NCBI GenBank assembly: GCA_031274855.1
Contig: JAISPO010000103.1
Coordinates: 1-9,265, forward strand
From: Zoogloeaceae bacterium
GTDB lineage: Bacteria; Pseudomonadota; Gammaproteobacteria; Burkholderiales; Rhodocyclaceae
DNA: 9,265 nt
Reading direction: 5' to 3'
The notes under the pieces were generated by a model. The model was not told the origin of the DNA. It did not search any database and saw only the letters and a program-made list of their open reading frames with translations. The number at the start of each line of letters is the position of its first letter. Within the stretch, counting starts at the first letter, position 1. Below, piece after piece: positions 7,026 through 9,265 of this stretch. A program made the translations under genes and the position numbers.

Positions 7026-8408
7026 CTACAGCGAGAAATCCAGATCGAAGGCATCGGCGATTTCTTCGCCGACCGCCGAGATTTCGCCGACCGCCAGACC
7101 GGCAAAGGCATTGAGGTCGGTATTTTCCAGCGCCAGATGCTCCAGCCGGTAAGCGGCCTCGCGCACCTTGGCCCAAGGCCAGTAGAGGCCGAGCGTCAGC
7201 AGCACCATGAAGAAGTTACCGGCAACGATCCGCAGATATGAACGGTAACGCTGCGTGGAGATAAACGCTTTCCCGTTGAGTGAAGTCGTATTCCAGGTCA
7301 AATTGCTCAGGCGCACCTGCAAGTAGGATTTAATCAGCAGCGTAAATGTCAGAACGAATCCACCGGCTAATGCCATGATAACGAGTACGCCGATCACTTT
7401 CGGCACCCCGCCGCTATTCATCATGGTCCCAAAAAATCCAACCAGAAAACCCAGCACCACAAAGGTGGAAATGCCCACCAAGGCGGCTATGATGTAAGCG
7501 CCAAAGAAGCTCCCAACATCGGGGTCGCATTTGAAGCGCGCACGCCCATAAGACAGATTGTCAAGTTGGAACCGCTTGATGGCCCGCATCCATACGGGTA
7601 TCCAGAAGCCGAGGAAGATCGCCGGTATGCCGTGGGCGACAAAGGCGATGAAGGCTTGCCTGTAGGTGCCCCGATGACGGAAACGCAGACCGCGATAGCT
7701 GGTGTTGGCGGCGCGGAATTTCAGCGAGCGCAATATGAACCAGGGCAGAATGGGGGCGGAGCACAGGAGCAAACCCCAGTAGACCGCCACATTGACATTC
7801 TTGCTGAGTGACAGCAGCACGAGCAGCGTCCATGCGATGATCCGGCCCTTGAGGATGGCCTTCGGGTTGCCGTGGTAGTCGAAGCCGCTGCCGGCCAGCA
7901 GAGTGTTGCGGTGGAAAAACTGCTCGCGCCGCACCTTCGCCCAAGCCGAGTAAATGCCCAGCGTCAGCACCGACAGCACGAGGTTGACGATCCAGATGCG
8001 GAAGTAGTCGCCGCCGGTGCCGACAAACCGGAAGCCCAGCGGCTCGCCGGTCGCCATGGCCTCCCCCATTACCACCACTTGGGAAGTCTCGGACATCGAA
8101 CCGGTATCAAGCGCGGCCCCCGAGCGTTCTGCCATCGGTTCGAGCGTCAGCTCCTGACGATCTGTCACCGGTTCGGCCTGCATGTGCCGCTGATTATCGT
8201 AGTCATAGCGAAGTCCGGCATCGCTCAAAACACGGTAAGCCTCGCGCAACCGGCGCAGGAAATCGGGCGGCAGCGGCTTGGCGCTGCTGCCCAGACTGCC
8301 CCTGATCTTCGCCAAACCGGTGCGATAGGCCGTCTCGATCGCCTGCGCGTCGGCGTGTTCCGGCACTCCCAGAACTTCGTAATGATCGACCTTCATGTTC
8401 GCCGGCAT
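7026..8408 (-). CDS. DUF898 (YjgN-family) membrane protein with degenerate J-domain-like N-terminus
   Basis: The 460-residue product has two parts. Residues 6-75 look like a J domain: DHYEVLGV (8-15), helix AQAIETAYRTGLAKI (21-35), and FLRRLREAYRVLSDAGLRYDYD (50-71). The HPD tripeptide needed to stimulate DnaK is absent, and the loop reads GSLGSSAK. After a polar linker (76-120), a DUF898/YjgN domain runs from GFRFVGTGGDYFRIW to the end, with about seven hydrophobic segments. It contains repeated units: LTLGIYSAWAKVR (148-160) recurs as LTLGLYWPWAKVR (404-416), with a weaker copy near FLGFWIPVWMRAIKR (265-279). The end, GEEIADAFDLDFSL, is typical of the family. Its molecular function is not known to me. 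The start at 8408 (MPANMKVDHY) is chosen for the AAGGAGG 4 nt upstream. An upstream ATG at 8444 would place this ribosome site inside the gene, and the ATG at 8396 is too far from it. It is followed 3 bp later by the M48 protease gene, presumably as an operon. Confidence 0.88.
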   Translation of the reverse strand: MPANMKVDHYEVLGVPEHADAQAIETAYRTGLAKIRGSLGSSAKPLPPDFLRRLREAYRVLSDAGLRYDYDNQRHMQAEPVTDRQELTLEPMAERSGAALDTGSMSETSQVVVMGEAMATGEPLGFRFVGTGGDYFRIWIVNLVLSVLTLGIYSAWAKVRREQFFHRNTLLAGSGFDYHGNPKAILKGRIIAWTLLVLLSLSKNVNVAVYWGLLLCSAPILPWFILRSLKFRAANTSYRGLRFRHRGTYRQAFIAFVAHGIPAIFLGFWIPVWMRAIKRFQLDNLSYGRARFKCDPDVGSFFGAYIIAALVGISTFVVLGFLVGFFGTMMNSGGVPKVIGVLVIMALAGGFVLTFTLLIKSYLQVRLSNLTWNTTSLNGKAFISTQRYRSYLRIVAGNFFMVLLTLGLYWPWAKVREAAYRLEHLALENTDLNAFAGLAVGEISAVGEEIADAFDLDFSL

Positions 8409-8412
8409 ACTG

Positions 8413-8419
8413 CCTCCTT
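8413..8419 (-). promoter_or_regulatory. Strong Shine-Dalgarno site fixing the DUF898 gene start
   Basis: On the minus strand AAGGAGG lies 4 nt before the ATG at 8408-8406. It is the strongest ribosome site in the window. It decides between three in-frame ATGs (8444, 8408, 8396) in favour of 8408. Confidence 0.75.
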
Positions 8420-8447
8420 CACATCGTTTTGATGCTTGATCCATTAT
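8418..8447 (+). promoter_or_regulatory. Possible xerD promoter overlapping the divergent promoter
   Basis: TTCACA at 8418-8423 (5 of 6 matches to TTGACA) is followed after 18 bp by CATTAT at 8442-8447 (4 of 6 matches to TATAAT). Transcription would start near 8455, about 25 nt before the xerD ATG. This -10 occupies almost the same bases as the minus-strand TATAAT, so the two promoters would compete. Tentative. Confidence 0.3.
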
Positions 8448-8448
8448 A
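8443..8448 (-). promoter_or_regulatory. Probable -10 box for the DUF898-M48 operon
   Basis: On the minus strand this reads TATAAT exactly. It would start transcription near 8436 and give a leader of about 28 nt carrying the AAGGAGG site. At 15-18 bp upstream I find no hexamer resembling TTGACA, so the promoter may be weak, activator-dependent or read by another sigma factor. The position just upstream of the chosen start supports the call. Confidence 0.45.
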
Positions 8449-8480
8449 GGCAGGAATTTGGCCTACACTTGTTCACCATC

Positions 8481-9265
8481 ATGTCCAACGATAACGCGCT
8501 GATCGACGACTTTGCCGACGCCCTCTGGCTTGCCGACGGGCTGGCGAAAACCACGCTTGCCGCCTACCGCAGCGACCTTGCGCTATTCTCCGGCTGGCTG
8601 GCAACGCGCAAGCTCGATCTGCCAAGCGCCGATGAGGCCGCGATCAACGAATACCTCGCCCATCTGCAAGGCAGGCCGGAAGGCTTCAAGCCAACTTCGC
8701 AGCGGCGGCTGCATGCGACGTTTCGCCGCTTCTACCGCTGGCTGCTCGATCAGGGCCGCATCAAGGCCGATCCGCTGCTCAATGTTGAGCGTCCGCGCGT
8801 CGCCGCGCGTTTTCCGAAAACACTATCCGAGGCTCAGGTCGAGGCGCTGCTGGCCGCGCCGGATGTCGCCACGCCGCGCGGCTTGCGCGACCGCGCCCTG
8901 CTCGAGGTCGTTTATGCCACCGGCTTGCGCGTTTCCGAACTGATCGGCCTCAAAATGTTCGAGCTTTCGCTTGCCGATGGCCTCGTGCGCGTGTTCGGCA
9001 AGGGCGCCAAGGAGCGGCTGGTGCCGCTCGGCCAAATCGCCGCCGAATGGCTGGAACAATGGCTGAAGGATGGCCGCCCCGCCTTGCTCAAGGGCGCGAA
9101 CTCGGACTATGTTTTCGTCACCGGCAAAAAAACAGGCGCGATGAGCCGCCAGATGGCATGGACGCTCATCAAAAACCACGCGACGCGGGCCGGTATTCCG
9201 CGCGAGAAAATTTCGCCGCATGTGCTGCGTCATGCCTTCGCCACCCACCTGCTCAATCATGGCGC
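8481..9265 (+). CDS. xerD: Site-specific tyrosine recombinase XerD, 3'-truncated by window edge
   Basis: With XerC, XerD resolves chromosome dimers at dif next to the septum, under FtsK control. The frame is open from ATG 8481 to the window end, giving 261 residues plus two bases of an expected 298 or so. The N-terminal SAM-like core-binding domain (1-100) includes LAKTTLAAYRSDL. The catalytic domain shows Arg150 in ATGLRVSEL, Lys174 in FGKGAKERLVPL, and His247/Arg250 in HVLRHAFATHLLNHGA. These match E. coli R148, K172, H244 and R247. The last catalytic His and the Tyr nucleophile lie past the edge. The lack of Arg-rich XerC-type features and the fit of MSNDNALIDDFADALWL to XerD N-termini favour XerD over XerC. 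No Shine-Dalgarno sequence is visible right before the ATG. An in-frame TTG at 8469 is a less likely start. Confidence 0.92.
   Translation, partial: MSNDNALIDDFADALWLADGLAKTTLAAYRSDLALFSGWLATRKLDLPSADEAAINEYLAHLQGRPEGFKPTSQRRLHATFRRFYRWLLDQGRIKADPLLNVERPRVAARFPKTLSEAQVEALLAAPDVATPRGLRDRALLEVVYATGLRVSELIGLKMFELSLADGLVRVFGKGAKERLVPLGQIAAEWLEQWLKDGRPALLKGANSDYVFVTGKKTGAMSRQMAWTLIKNHATRAGIPREKISPHVLRHAFATHLLNHG

Noticed and set aside
6339..7241. A 300-codon plus-strand open frame across the M48/DUF898 junction
   Set aside because: It opposes two well-recognised genes, is low in hydrophobic order and rich in Gln/Arg/His typical of antisense shadow frames, and has no ribosome site or family match.
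8481..9265. The recombinase taken as a mobile-element or phage integrase
   Set aside because: Its sequence fits housekeeping XerD throughout. It has no adjacent tRNA, attachment repeat, excisionase or phage genes, and it sits among conserved chromosomal genes.

Overview
The window is GC-rich (roughly 60% by eye), densely coded bacterial chromosome. Protein similarity (LeuS, LptE, HolA, ProA, XerD) and the gene order leuS-lptE-holA-proA point to a betaproteobacterium, perhaps a Nitrosomonadales or Rhodocyclales relative. That placement comes from recalled family patterns, not from a search. There are no RNA genes, insertion sequences, CRISPR arrays or phage genes. Both edges cut through genes.

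Layout: (1) 1-147 is the 3' end of an EamA-type membrane transporter gene. (2) 148-307 is a spacer of lower GC content holding a perfect TATAAT -10 box for leuS. (3) 308-5516 (+) is a tight run of leuS, lptE, holA and proA, with a 9-bp gap, a 4-bp ATGA overlap and a 1-bp TGATG overlap. It links leucyl-tRNA charging, outer-membrane LPS assembly, the replication clamp loader and proline synthesis. (4) 5545-6006 (+) is an Ogt-type O6-alkylguanine-DNA alkyltransferase, 28 bp after proA and probably in the same transcription unit. (5) 8408-6018 (-) is a two-gene unit running the other way: a multi-pass DUF898/YjgN-family protein with a degenerate J-domain-like N-terminus, then a membrane-anchored M48 zinc metalloprotease. 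The two genes are only 3 bp apart. (6) 8409-8480 is a short divergent promoter region. (7) 8481-9265 (+) is xerD, cut by the window end before its last catalytic residues.

Most of this is ordinary housekeeping sequence. Two things stand out. The holA product is about 40-45 residues shorter than usual, with the loss inside its C-terminal domain at a point marked by a perfect 7-bp inverted repeat. The DUF898/M48 pair looks like a small membrane-protein or envelope quality-control module, built from a J-like domain without HPD, a repeat-built membrane domain and a protease predicted to face the periplasm. I see no strong evidence for a wholly new multi-gene system.
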